A DNA stretch of 64,000 nucleotides from Anodontia alba (taxonomy: Eukaryota > Mollusca > Bivalvia > Lucinida > Lucinidae), in assembly GCA_964016985.1 (NCBI GenBank), contig OZ024823.1, positions 41,512,264-41,576,263 on the forward strand, given 5' to 3'. Shown one piece after another: positions 32,087 through 42,539 of this stretch. A program made the translations under genes and the position numbers. The notes beneath the pieces were generated by a model. The model did no database searches and was not told where the DNA came from. It was given only the letters and a program-made list of their open reading frames with translations. How positions within the stretch are numbered: position 1 is the first letter of the stretch; every line of letters starts with the position of its first letter.

Positions 32087-33560
32087 TACACCACAACCTC
32101 TTTATAACACTATTGTTGGAGTCCATAGCATAAACTGTGTTAGTTAAACAACCATGTTATATCCAAACAATAAAAGCACAGCAAGCATAATACCCTGCCA
32201 TAGCATTTGTTTATGTATTAAAGTTATCGTTGCGAAAATGTCTGGAAAGAAAATGATGGAGGGACAGATAACAATCCTAAACCAGATCTTGATAATATCA
32301 ATGGACAGATAACAATCCTAAAGCAGATCTTGATAATATCAATGCATATAGCAAGTTTGGTTAAAAGGCCTTGTTATTAACTCAAGTTATCATCCAGAAA
32401 TGAAAATATGGACGTGTCTCGGGCAGATAACCGTAAAAATTTGACGAAATTTGCCAATTAGCAATTCCAAACCTGACCTCCTTACTGTCAATACATATAG
32501 CAAGTTTGGTTAAAATCCCTTGTTATTTACAGTTATCATCCAGAAACGAAAATATGGGCGTGTCTCGGGCAGATAACTCCGTAAAAATTTGACGAAATTT
32601 GCCCATTAGCAATCCGAAACCAGATCTCCTTAATGTCAATGCATATAGCAAGTTTGGTGAAAATCCCTCGTTATTTACTCAAATTATAGTCCGGAAACAA
32701 AAACATGGGCGTGTCACTGGCAGATAACTCCATCAAAAATTGACGAAATTTGCCCATTAGCAATACTAAAACAGATCTCCACAATATCAATGCACATACC
32801 AAGTTTGGTGAAAATCCATTGTTATTTACTCAAGTTATAGTCCGGAAACAAAAATATGGGCTTGTCTCGGGCAGATAACTCTGTAAACATTTGACGAAAT
32901 TTGCCCATTAGGAATCGCAAACCAGATCTCCTTAATGTCAATGCATATAGCAAGTTTGGTGAAAATCCCTTGTTATTTACTCAAAAAAAGTTATCATCCA
33001 TAAACAAAAATATGGGCGTGTCTCAGGCAGATGACTCCGTCAAAAATTGATGAAATTTGCCCATTAGCAATCCCAAACCAGATCTGCACAATATCAATGC
33101 ACACACCAAGTTTGGTGAAAATCCCTTGTTATTTACTCAAGTTATAGTCCGGAAACGAAAATATGGGCGTGTCTCGGGCAGATAACTCCGTCAAAAACTG
33201 ATGAAATTTGCCCATTAGCAATCCCAAACCAGATCTCCACAATATCAATGCACATACCAAGTTTGGTGAAAATCCATTGATGTTTGCTCAAGTTATCATC
33301 CGGAAACGGACGGACAGATGGACGGACAGATGGACGGACATGCGACAGACGGACAGACGGACAGACGGACAGACAGACGGACGACCAACGTGAAACCATA
33401 ATACCCCGCCACTATTGTGTGGCAGGGTATAAAAATGTATAGATTATATTGAAAAATTTTTCAATATACTCTATACATTTTTGGGACCCATCTTTGAACC
33501 GTGTTATATCCAAACAAAACTGTTATAACAAACTGTGTTACAAAGAGATTGTAGTGTATT
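32087..33560. mobile_element. TIR element inserted in SINE-A, itself host to a pearl-like element
   Basis: The left end TACACCACAACCTCTTTATA is the inverse of the right end, which ends CAAAGAGATTGTAGTGTA. TA lies at both edges. GTTATATCCAAACAA occurs near both inner borders. Without its insert the element would be ~200-250 bp, a normal MITE size. A TA target suggests the Tc1/mariner group. Confidence 0.65.
32183..33440 (+). mobile_element. Pearl-like element, ~150 bp core, innermost of the nest
   Basis: It starts GCATAATACCCTGCCATAGC. About eight units follow with GGGCGTGTCTCGGGCAGATA, ACGAAATTTGCCCATTAGCA, ATATAGCAAGTTTGGT and TGTTATTTACTCAAGTTAT. Then comes a long GGACAGACGGACAGACGGAC run and the terminus CCATAATACCCCGCCACTAT, with TGTGTGGCAGGGTATAAAAA. 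The CCGCCAC/GTGGCAGG stem-loop near the end recalls Helitron-type 3' hairpins. ORFs at 33142 and 33208 translate the ACGG run. Confidence 0.75.
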
Positions 33561-33929
33561 ATGGTCATGTTAAGCCAGTCAGTTTACCCAATCACACTAT
33601 TCCTGGGCAGGCTTAGTCCTCTAAGTGGTTAACCAGTACTTGCACACATTCTTTCGCCAGAAACTGACAACTGCCCTTCTTGAATCAGCGGAAAGGAGAG
33701 TGACTGAAGAAAATATATATTTCATGATCAATCTCCATGAAAGAATGCTACTGGACCCGGCGGGGATCAAACCATGAGCTCAGGCTCACCAGTAAGCTGC
33801 GTATCTGACAACCACCAAGGCCTTTAAGAATCATACAGAAGTGAAAACACAAAGCTTCTGGTACAATGTCAATTAAACTATTTTCTGGCAGGCTTTATGT
33901 ACAAAATGAGCCCTAAGCATTGGATTGGT

Positions 33930-34232
33930 TGCTTCGTTTGGAGCTTAATGGCCCAGTCAACACTTTTAAGGTCATGCTGTGCTTGTCAGTTTACGTAACC
34001 ATACTTTTACAGGGCAGGCTTTGTTCTCGAAGTGGTTAACCAGTATTGTGCACATTCTTTTGCCAGAAACTGATAACTGCCCTTCTTGAATCAGCATAAG
34101 GGAGAGAATGACCATAGAAAATATTTCATGATCAATCTCTGTGAAAGAATGTTGCCGACCCAGCAGGGGTGAACCCGCAACATTCTGATCTTCAATCGAA
34201 CGGGCATCCAACTGAGCCATCGAGGTTGGCTA
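33930..34232 (-). mobile_element. SINE-A, diverged full-length copy
   Basis: GGAGCTTAATGGCCCAGTC, GGGCAGGCTTTGTTCTCG, TTCTTGAATCAGCATAAGGG and GAATGTTGCCGACCCAGC in order, ending CATCGAGGTTGGC. Confidence 0.8.
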
Positions 34233-34329
34233 TTATCAGTTATGCCTAGTAGATAATACTTCTTAAGTTGCTGGGCATGCTAGTCATGTTCCTTCCTAGA
34301 TCTGCAGTTTCTTTTTCTATCCCGTATTT

Positions 34330-34515
34330 GTCGTAAATACTGGGATGCCTTATCACCTTACTTCTCTTAGAATTAGAACAAGGGTTTTTTACTACATTTT
34401 GGTATGTCTTTAACAATGCCGGATGAGTAGCAAATAGTGTAGTCTACACTGTTTGCCCAGGCTTTTCTGTCCCAATATTTAGAGCTATTACGGTACCCTA
34501 AAATATGGTGATTTT
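34330..34515. repeat. GCAAACAGTG-type hairpin with long left flank
   Basis: CCCGTATTTGTCGTAAATAC, then TAGAATTAGAACAAGGG and TTTTACTACATTTTGG, then a shortened hairpin (GCAAATAGTGTAGTCTACAC). The flank is shared with 5265-5380 and 48910-49000. Confidence 0.5.
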
Positions 34516-34552
34516 ATGTCTTACATCCCTTTCATAATTATTTAAGTCATAT

Positions 34553-35012
34553 CGATATGAGATGACGGAAGAATGATAATTAAAGGCTCTTTGCAATGAA
34601 GTGCCATACAGTCATGAACTGAACTCCACCTCCAGTGAGATTTGATTTTGATTGTGTTGGGGTTTAACGACATGTCAACCCTTATGGGTCATTTTGTGTC
34701 GTCTCCCAGAGAAAGGGAGAAAAGAGACAGAAGAGATAGCAGAAGAGATGAAAGAGAGGGACAGGGAAGAAAGAGGAACAGGAATGAAAGTGAAGAAACA
34801 GAAGAAATGAAAACATCACCTCCGTACCCTTACCTGCTACAAGGAAAGCAGGCCTTGCCCAACTGTAAGCCAATACCAGCTGGACGCCCCAGTGACATAA
34901 GATACATGACACCTTCGCACCACCCGACCACCCCCAACAGTGAGATTTGAACCTGGCATCTCATGATCATGTCAGGAGTGCAAACCACTTGGGCCACCTG
35001 AATGGTTCTCCT
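34553..35012 (-). mobile_element. SINE-L split by a SINE-B
   Basis: On the minus strand the head has GGTGGCCCAAGTGGTTTGC, a GACATGATCATGAGA anticodon-like arm, and the B-box-like CCAGGTTCAAATCTCACTG. The body (AGTTCATGACTGTATGGCAC on the minus strand) continues on the other side of SINE-B. Other copies lie at 37855-37985 and 44318-44460. Confidence 0.65.
34646..34937 (-). mobile_element. SINE-B, near consensus, with target-site duplication
   Basis: Plus strand: GATTGTGTTGGGGTTTAACG through AGAGAGGGACAGGGAAGAAA to GCACCACCCGACCACCCCC. CAGTGAGATTTGA flanks at 34633-34645 and 34938-34950, lying in the B-box region of a SINE-L. Confidence 0.9.
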
Positions 35013-35209
35013 TTTAAGAGTAGCCTCCATTTTTTTTTTTTAAATTTCAAATACATGTACTAGGGAGGCGTCTCTGCATATTGTCTCCCTTTGTAAAATG
35101 GTAGCAAAACCTTTCAGGGGTATCCATTTACCTTAATAGCCTACAAACAAATAGTAGGAATAAGTTCTTTCCTTTTAGACTCTTTTCAGATGGGGCTTGA
35201 TGTTTAGTA

Positions 35210-35455
35210 TTTATGTTGAGGTTTTACAGTCCAGTTAACCCAATGGGGTCACGTCGTGCGTGGTCAGTTTACCTTACCACACGTTTACTGGGCAGGCTTT
35301 GTCCTCTAAGTGGTTAACCAGCATTGTGCACATTCTTTCACCAGAAACTGTCCATGATCAATCTCCATGAAAGAATGTTGCCGACCTCGGCGTGGGTCAA
35401 ACCCGCGACCTGGTCTCCAGTTGGACGCGCATCCAACTGAGCCACTGAGGCTGGC
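35210..35455 (-). mobile_element. SINE-A with internal deletion and target-site duplication
   Basis: About 55-60 bp between CACCAGAAACTG and TCCATGATCAATCTCC are missing. CTTGATGTTTAGTA (35196-35209) and CTTGATGTGTAGTA (35456-35469) flank it. Confidence 0.85.
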
Positions 35456-35504
35456 CTTGATGTGTAGTAAAGTAAACAGGTTGCTGTTGATAATTTGGTG
35501 TTTT

Positions 35505-37580
35505 ACCAAAAACCGAGTCTCCAATTTTCGTGATTTTGTGTGTTCTTTATTTCCAAAGGTAATCCTTTTTTACTTTTATTTTACTCTACTGCAGCTGGTG
35601 TTGTGTTATGTGGCGGCCGTAAAAAGTCTCCCCCTACATCATCATAGTCTAGATATATTTTATTCCCTTTGGGATCACTGCGCCCATCCTGGTTATTTTG
35701 AAAATCGAATACCACATAAGCCAATGCTAGGGGGCATATACAGCCTCACAAACTGCAGTGTCGCATATGAAGAGACTCAATCAAACCGAGTCTACGATTT
35801 TTGTGATTTTGTGTGTTATTTGTTTCCAAGGCAATCCTTTCTGACTTTTATTTTACTCTACTGTAGCTGGTGTTGTGTTGTATGAGGGCCATAAAAAGTT
35901 TCCTCGTACATCATCATAGTGTAGTTATATTTTATTTCCTTTAGGATCATTGAGCCAATCCTGGTTATTTTGAAAATCAAAAACCGCTTAAGCCGGCACC
36001 AGGGGGCATATGCAACCTCGCAAACTACAGTGTTACAAATGAAGAGACTCATCAAACCGAGTCGTGATTTTCGTGATTTTGTGTGTTCTTTGTTTCCTAA
36101 TGCAATCCTTTTTTACTTTTATTTTACTTTACTGTAGCTGGTGTTGTGCCGTGTGGCGGCTGTAAAATGTCTCCCCATACATCATCATAGTGTAGGTTAT
36201 ATTTTATTTCATTTGGGATAATTGAGCTCATCCTGTATACTTTGAAAATCAAATACCGCTTAAGCCGGCGCTAGGGGGCATATGCAGCCTCGCAAACCAC
36301 AGTGCTGCATATGAAGAGATTCAAACAAATCGAGTCTCTGATATTTGTGATTTTGTGTGTTCTTTGTTTCCAAAGGCAATCCTTTTTGACTTCTTAGGCC
36401 AAAAAAAAATAATCATTAGATTCTCAGGCCCCGCCGCATGTACCAAAAAATCTGCGCATAAGCCTTTTTTTCCATGTCCAATAAAAAAAACACATCCGCG
36501 TCTAGATACAGCATGCCGGTGCGTCGCGGTTTTTAAAATCCTAGTTTTAGATACAACCATAGCATACACGGTCACGTAAATGCTTGAATTATTGATTATT
36601 TCATTGGATTGAACCTTGCGAGTAAGCGTTTTAGCACCATCATTGATCAAAATGTCTGCCGAAGCGCAAGTTGTGTAAACAAAACTTGTGTTTCCTTTGT
36701 TTTCAAAGCAGATGTCTCAGATTTCCACCCAGATTTCATCCGGGGCTACGGTGCATCTGTCCTGGAACATTATAGGCGGTTACGAAAAAGACTGCACAAT
36801 TGCCGAGTTGTATAACGGCATAAAATCGGGATCTGAAGTATCGACTTCTGGTCCTTCTCGGATGAATTATCAAACCATGATGTAAGTGCGTCGATCGGAC
36901 ACCCACAGTGGACACATTCGACAGAATTTCTGTCAACACATCCCTCTCTGAAGCTATACAAACCTTTGGTAGATATTTTAAACTGGAGCTGCACAAACTG
37001 ATTTTTATAGTATCCTTTATATATACTAATTATAGGGACATATAAAAAAGTTATCCTCAGTACTTCTCCTTATCTTGAGCTATGTCTAGGTGTCCAAAAA
37101 TTAAGTATTTTTATGGTAATAATATTATAAAACGCATTTCATGAAACGAGTCCTTTTAAGGGTTCATGTAAAAAAAAAAAAAGAAAAAGTTCCCTCGCTT
37201 GTTCCATGAGTAAAAAAAAAAAAAAAAAAATTTCCTGCCTGCCTCATCTGTTTTTGCCAAAAATGGCCTGAGAATCTAATAAATTTTTTTTGGCCTTATT
37301 TTACTCTGTTGTAGCTGGTGTTGTGCTGTGTGGCTGCCATAAAAAGTCTCCCCGAACATCATCATAGTGCAGGTTATATTTTATTTCCTTTGGGATCATT
37401 GAGCTCATCCTGGTTATTTGGGGGTGGGCGGAGGGGCGTATGCAGCTTCACAAATTACAGTGTTGCATATGAAGAGACTCAATCAAACCGAGTCTCTGAT
37501 TTTCATGATTTTGTGTGTTCTTTGCTTCCAAAGGCAATCCATTTTGAACTTTTATTTTACATTTCTGTCAACATCATTTA
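35505..37580 (+). repeat. Tandem array, ~277 bp unit, split by an insertion
   Basis: Units start near 35512, 35785, 36060 and 36335, with a last one completed from 37293 to 37580. Each has GTGTGTTCTTTGTTTCCAAA, TTTATTTTACTCTACTGTAG, CTGGTGTTGTGTTGTGTGG-type sequence, TCTCCCCATACATCATCA, TTTCCTTTGGGATCATTGAG, and GAAGAGACTCAATCAAACCG. No stable frame runs across units, so the 172-codon ORF at 35367 is incidental. Two units of the same family sit in a MITE at 21330-21836. Confidence 0.75.
36393..37292. mobile_element. ~900 bp element with ~31 bp inverted ends inside the array
   Basis: The left end (TAGGCCAAAAAAAAATAATC, then TTAGATTCTCAGGCC) is the inverse of the right end (GGCCTGAGAATCTAATAAA, then TTTTTTTTGGCC). 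The array unit continues on each side (TTTTTGACTT before, TTATTTTACTCTG after). The interior is less AT-rich than the surroundings, with ACAGCATGCCGGTGCGTCGC and GTGCGTCGATCGGACACC. A short ORF around 36609-36815 and the +1 frame at 36688-36885 look protein-like but break off. The interior could be captured host sequence. No transposase recognised. Confidence 0.65.
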
Positions 37581-37589
37581 AACCATATC

Positions 37590-37595
37590 TAGATG

Positions 37596-37636
<41 letters not shown>

Positions 37637-37852
37637 ATTTCGGTTTTACAGCCCCTTCAAGAATATTTCACTTATATCAAGCTGATTGCTCATCCAAGGT
37701 GGGTGAAAACCGGAGAACCCGGGGAAAAACCACCTGTCCATCCATAAGCAGAGCTTGGCTTCCCACATGTGACCCGAGCAAGACAGCGATGAGAACCCTA
37801 ATGGATTAAGAGTCAGCTCTCTTATCCACTAGGCTTCAGGGACCCGCGAAAA
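37590..37852 (-). mobile_element. SINE-K, second copy with long poly-T
   Basis: A run of more than 30 T at 37603-37635 is the poly-A tail of a minus-strand copy. The body CAAGAATATTTCACTTATAT, GGAGAACCCGGGGAAAAACC and CCCACATGTGACCCGAGC matches 19608-19862. The head ends CTTATCCACTAGGC. Confidence 0.8.
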
Positions 37853-37854
37853 GG

Positions 37855-37990
37855 TGATAATGAAAGACTCTGTGCAATGAAATACTATAAAATCATGAGT
37901 TGAACTCTGCCTATTGGGGATTTGGGGATTCAAACTCACTAGCATTAACTACTTGGCCAGCTAGATGTTTCTAAGCAAACAGAAAGTTGC
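37855..37990 (-). mobile_element. SINE-L copy, diverged
   Basis: GGTGATAATGAAAGACTCTG, ATCATGAGTTGAACTCTGCC, then GGGATTCAAACTCACTAGC and TTGGCCAGC at the head side. Confidence 0.6.
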
Positions 37991-38194
37991 AAAAGTTGTT
38001 GTTCTTGGTAGAAATGGCTGAAAATGTACCAAGTGCGTCCAGTATAGCTTCGTTCCAACTGGTGTGTTTTCAAAGGCAGTCAAAACAGGAAAGCACATCA
38101 GTTTGATCTTCAAGATGAGCCAGCTGTTGTTCTTGTCCTTCTATATCATCTTTAGTATTGTCACAACCTCAGATGTCTCAGTAACTCTGATGAG

Positions 38195-38395
38195 AACCTG
38201 TGGTTTGTGCACATACGTTTGCCAGTATCTGACAACTACCCTTCTTGAATCAGCAGACGGGGGTGAATGACCAAAAAGGTATTTCACCATCAATCTCCAT
38301 GAAAGTTATGTGGTTGAACTGAGAATGGATATTCTGACCCCTGGATTTGCAGTCAGACATGCTACCAACTGTGCTAAGAACCCCTGCACTGTGGC
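38195..38395 (-). mobile_element. SINE-A-like body with a different tRNA-like head
   Basis: The body is recognisable (CTGACAACTACCCTTCTTGA, TTTCACCATCAATCTCCATG). The head on the minus strand reads TTAGCACAGTTGGTAGCATG, then TCTGACTGCAAATCCAGGGG, which resembles tRNA-Cys (loop with GCA) rather than the usual SINE-A head. Confidence 0.5.
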
Positions 38396-38399
38396 TGAG

Positions 38400-38735
38400 G
38401 TGTTTGTTTTACTCTTTGTTTCTTTGTGGTTTGTTCTGCGAGGCAACTTAAGTCTTGCCTTGTGTTATTTTTTCTTCTATTTTTCAGTCCTTCTAGCATT
38501 GCGATTGCCTCGCTTGGGGAACGGAGAGCTGGTCTTGGTTCTTTTCATGTATTTTTTCCATTTGCACTTGTTTGGTTTTCTCTCTTTCCTCTTCCTCTTT
38601 GTGTCTGGGATGGGCTACGGCTTGTGTTTGTGGCACTCCCTGGACTTTTCTCTTACCTTTTTTGTTCAATGTAAACTGGTACATGCAGACAGATGGAAGA
38701 TATTTGACAACTGGTCATTAGATAGCTCATCTTGA
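38400..38735 (+). repeat. Pyrimidine-rich segment with a repeat-like ORF
   Basis: A 141-codon frame at 38310-38735 is dominated by Leu/Phe/Val and includes LALRLPRLGNGEL and FVSGMGYGLCLWHSLDFS. I recall similar strings in repeat-derived gene predictions of other invertebrates, so I treat it as an unclassified repeat. This is memory and not a search. A weak acceptor-like TCTTCTATTTTTCAG lies at about 38473. Confidence 0.3.
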
Positions 38736-38779
38736 ATATGATGTGCTCAGGTAAGCTAGATTAGGAACTATCTTCAACT

Positions 38780-38885
38780 GTTTTCTCCACTAAAATGTAT
38801 CTTGTGGGTACTCATTAGAGGCACCTCAGTAAGGTGTTTCTAAACATAATACATAGTTTCATGGCAAAATAAGAAAAGTATTATG
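38780..38885. mobile_element. MITE-F hairpin copy, decayed right arm
   Basis: TGTGGGTACTCATTAGAGGC and GTAAGGTGTTTCTAAACATA with TTTCATGGCAAAATAAGAAA. Confidence 0.55.
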
Positions 38886-38944
38886 TAGCTATCTCTCTAA
38901 TCTGAGCTATAAAAAAGTTACCCAAGAATGAAGTAAGCCCACAA

Positions 38945-39290
38945 ATGCTATTAATTACCTCTGTTATGTACAGTCTAATATTTTCTTCCAGTTGCGTCTC
39001 TTCTTTTCAATTTTCCATTTCTAATTTGATGAATCTATTTTTGAAACTACACTGCCTACATGGTACTCTGCAAGACAACACCATACATTCTTCATATGAA
39101 ACACATTTTGCTGGACTCAATCTGCAGGGTTGGCTTTGTTGTTACTGTTGTTCACATTGTTGCCTTTGAAGCTAACTTGGCTGGTGGATCTGCAGGCACT
39201 CTCTGGTCACTGTACCCTTTCATGTTTATCACATTCCTTGTTGAGGGCAGTCTTTTAAGAAGAAAAATAAATTAATAAGCTAGTGAGCAA
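38945..39290 (+). other. Possible exon-like segment, unassigned
   Basis: TAATATTTTCTTCCAG at 38977-38992 is a fair acceptor. The frame at 39060-39275 gives a hydrophobic stretch (RVGFVVTVVHIVAFEANLAG) that could be a membrane segment. There is no matching donor and I do not recognise the protein. Confidence 0.2.
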
Positions 39291-39529
39291 TTTACTGTAA
39301 AATCTTTTAACACTCAGCATGCTGGGTAAAATTCAGCAGACATTTTTAAATTTTATTTTGCTCAAATAGGATAGAACTACAAAATCTGTGTTGCAAGTAT
39401 AACATTGCCAGTATAACATTGCAAGTACAATTGTGCTTTTTTTTTTTTTTTTCGAAGACAAGAGCTCTGATTGTAGAAAAAATAAGAAAAAAATGAGCAA
39501 GTATATATGATAACAAGAATTCCTCCAAA

Positions 39530-40925
39530 TGATATGTGGTGTCTGTGAGGAAGCAAAATCTTAAAAGGTTCAGTCGATGCAAATTTACAAAGTTGGTGAA
39601 TCAAGAAATAAAGGTCTATGTCAAATATTGATACTGCTGAGTTGTCATGCCTAAGTGCAAGCCTATACCAAATATCATTAGTGTAGCCTTTGTAGCTCTT
39701 GGGAAATGAACTTAAACATTAAGGTCAAAGCCAGAGATGACACAAATATATAATGAACTGTGAACTATAGGTAGAGGTCAAATATGGATATTGCTGTCTG
39801 AGTTGTCATCCCAAAGTGCAAGCCTATACAGAGTATCATCACTGTAGCCTTTATAGTTCTTGGGAAATGAACTTGAACATTAGGATTTAAGTAAGAGTTG
39901 ACACAAATGTACAAAGTCGGTAAATCATGAAATATAGGTCAACGTCAAATATGGATATTGCTGTCTAAGTTGTCAGTGCTAAGCGCAAGCCTCTACCGAA
40001 TATCATTACTGTAGCCTTTGTAGTTCTTGAGAAATGAACTTGAACATAAAGGTCGAAGCTAGGGTTGACACAAATATACATAATCAGCAAACCATGGAAT
40101 ATAGACCGAGGTCAAATACGGATACTGCTGTCTGAGTTGTCATCCCTAAGTGCAAGCTTATACTAAGTATCATGACAGTAGCCTTTATACTTCTTGGGAA
40201 ATGATCTTGAACATTAGGATCGAAGCTAGCGCTGGCACAAATTCACGAAGTTGATGGATCGTGAAATATAGGTTGAGGTCAAATATGGTTATTGCTGTCT
40301 GAGTTGTCATTGCTAAGTGCAAGCCTTTACCGAGTATCATTACTGCAGCCTTTGTGGTTCTTGAGAAATGAACTTGAACATTAGGGTCGAAGCTAGGATT
40401 GACACAAATTTACAGTGCTGGTGATTGTGTTGAGGTTTTATGGCCCAGTCAACCCACTGGGTCATGTCAGGTCCGGTCAGTTTACCTAACCACACTTTTA
40501 CTGGGTAGGCTTGGTCCTCTAAGTGGTTAACCAATATTGTGCATATTTTTTTGCCAGAAACTGACAACTGCGCTTCTTGAATTAGTGGAAGCAAGAGAAT
40601 GACCGTAGAAAATATTTCATGATCAAATCTCCAAGAAATGTTGCTGAACCAGCAGGGATTGAAATCGCACCTTCTGATCACCAGTCGGATGCACATCCAA
40701 CTGAGCCACCAAGGCCGGCTTAAAACTGGTGAACCATGCATTATATGGATACTGCTGTCTGAGTTGTCATCCCTAAGTGCAAACTTTTACCAAGTAGCAT
40801 CACTGTAGCCTTTATAGTTCTTGGGTAATGAACTTGAGCATTAGGGTCAAAAATAGGGTTGACGCAAAAGTTGATGGATTGATGGACAAATGAACAGATG
40901 GACAAAGGGATGGAAAACCAGATCC
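39530..40925 (+). mobile_element. Pearl-like tandem element, ~185 bp unit, interrupted by SINE-A
   Basis: About six units contain GCTGTCTGAGTTGTCATCCC, AAGTGCAAGCCTATACC, GTAGCCTTTGTAGTTCTTGG and GAAATGAACTTGAACATTAG. The array ends in TTGATGGATTGATGGACAAA and a GATGGACAAAGGGATGG run, the degenerate equivalent of the ACGG run. SINE-A at 40433-40722 sits inside a unit. Confidence 0.7.
40433..40722 (-). mobile_element. SINE-A in the 185 bp array
   Basis: Minus-strand copy with a diverged head (GAACCAGCAGGGATTGAAAT on the plus strand). A short direct repeat CTGGTGA lies at both edges; a longer duplication is not clear. Confidence 0.8.
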
Positions 40926-40949
40926 ATTTATCACGTATGTGACAAAAAA

Positions 40950-41077
40950 GGTTAGTGGATTTGTAAGCAGATATATTTTGTGGGGTCATTGTTTTGGCCA
41001 AAATGACTCGCAAGCTCATTGGCTCCACCAAAACAATATGTCCCTACAAATATATCTTCATACAAATCCAATAACCT
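40950..41077. mobile_element. Small hairpin element
   Basis: GGTTAGTGGATTTGTAAGCA, GATATATTTTGTGGGGTCAT and TGTTTTGGCC face ACCAAAACAATATGTCCCTA, CAAATATATCTTCATACAAA and TCCAATAACC. The stem is about 50 bp. Confidence 0.65.
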
Positions 41078-41079
41078 AT

Positions 41080-42150
41080 AATATGAAATAAATAGGTGTT
41101 ACCTATGAAACCAGCTGAAGCATTTTGTGCATTTTTTTTTCTTTTTCTTTTTTTTCACCGGGAATGCAAAGTCGCGGACCAGACAAAACCTGTTTAAATA
41201 CTACTAATTTCAGAACTGGTTAGACTTTTTAACATTTTGCAACATTTTAAAGTTGACAAATGGTTGTCAAAACCAACACTTTACATCATTGATTGGATGT
41301 AAATATTCATTTCAGGTGTTACATAAACCCATCAGAATCATTTTCACATGTCAAACAATGACCACAAGAAAGGAAATGCATCCAAGTATTGCTCATTTAT
41401 TTGATAAACCTGTCATTCAAACTTCAGGATCACTTCTTTCTCGACAAAAATAATGCTAAAAAAGTCAGAAGGTATGTGTCATTAATACAAACAACTAATC
41501 ACCTGTCATGTCAAGGGGCTTTCTTCTACATGCAGTGTTATAAGGAAAGTCTAATGAATTCTGAAATTAGCAGTAGGTCCAAGACAAAGTGCACAACATC
41601 GAATATTATGCTTCCATCAATTTAACTAGAGTTTCCTAGGAAACATCGCTCTACTGTATTTTTTTTTACATATTTAAAAATTGAGGCAAGTGAAAAGAGG
41701 TTGATTTGATACTAAATATAGCTATATTACACAGTCTGAATCACCTAAAATCTGCCATCCGTGATATCCAAAATTAGTGCCTTCAGGGTACAATGGAAGC
41801 ATGTCCTAAAAACACCAATTTGATAGGCGTTTACAAAATGGCATACAACTGGTGTGTCCATGTTGATCGTCTGCCTTGGCTTTTTGGTTTGGGGGTGGGG
41901 CTTAGTACTCTCCACGGTGTCGTTATTGCTATCAATTATGCCATACAATGTATCTCAGTTTCTAGGTATTAACTTTATGGATGCTTCTGATGTTTATCAA
42001 TAACAAGAGCTACGACACAATTTGACAAGCTAATCATTGTGCATCATGTGTGTACAGACCAAAGTCGCTAAAGTACGAACGATCAGCAGCTGAAATCACC
42101 GCATATCCTACCTTTATCATGTTGTCAGCAATAAATTCTTCCATTGCATG
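41080..42150. other. No feature recognised
   Basis: ORFs at 41253-41453 and 41389-41625 are ordinary in length for this composition. I see no repeats, splice-bordered exons or RNA genes. Confidence 0.4.
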
Positions 42151-42163
42151 ATTCTGGTTATGT

Positions 42164-42470
42164 TTTTGTTTATGTTGAGGTTTTACGGCCCAGTCAACCC
42201 AATGGGGTCATGTCAAGCATGGTCAGTTTACCTAACCACATGTTTACTGGGCAGGCTTAGTCCTCTAAGTTGTTAACCAGTATTGTGCACATTCTTTCGC
42301 CAGAAACTGACAACTGCCCTTCTTGAATCAGCGGAAGGTAGAGAATGACCATAGAAAATATTTCATGATCAATCTCCACAAAAGAATGTTGCCGACCTCA
42401 GCGGGGTTGAACCCGCGACCTCCTGGTCTCAAGTCAGACGGCGCATCCAACTGAGTCACCAAGGCTGGCA
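42164..42470 (-). mobile_element. SINE-A with target-site duplication
   Basis: ATTCTGGTTATGT (42151-42163) and ATTCCTGTTATGT (42471-42483) flank a near-consensus copy. The B-box region reads GGGGTTGAACCCGCG on the plus strand. Confidence 0.88.
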
Positions 42471-42539
42471 ATTCCTGTTATGTGCTGTAGAAATGTAATC
42501 CATTTTTACAGCAATACTTCAGTATTTACCCTTAAATAC

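Larger units (their letters stand above)
32053..33822 (-). mobile_element. Old SINE-A split by a nested insertion
   Basis: The tail GAGTTCAATGGCCCAGTCAA at 32067 stops at about 32088 and continues at about 33560 with TTATGGTCATGTTAAGCC, GTCAGTTTACCCAATCACAC, TTCTTGAATCAGCGGAAAGG and a degenerate head to CCAAGGCC at 33822. The 1.47 kb between is the TIR element at 32087-33560. Confidence 0.75.

Noticed and set aside
33142..33399. ORFs with PSVRPSVRPSVRP or TDRWTDRWTD
   Set aside because: They are translations of the ACGG-rich run of a pearl-like element.
35367..35885. 172-codon plus-strand ORF
   Set aside because: It starts in a SINE-A and runs through two units of the 277 bp array without keeping the same frame in each unit.
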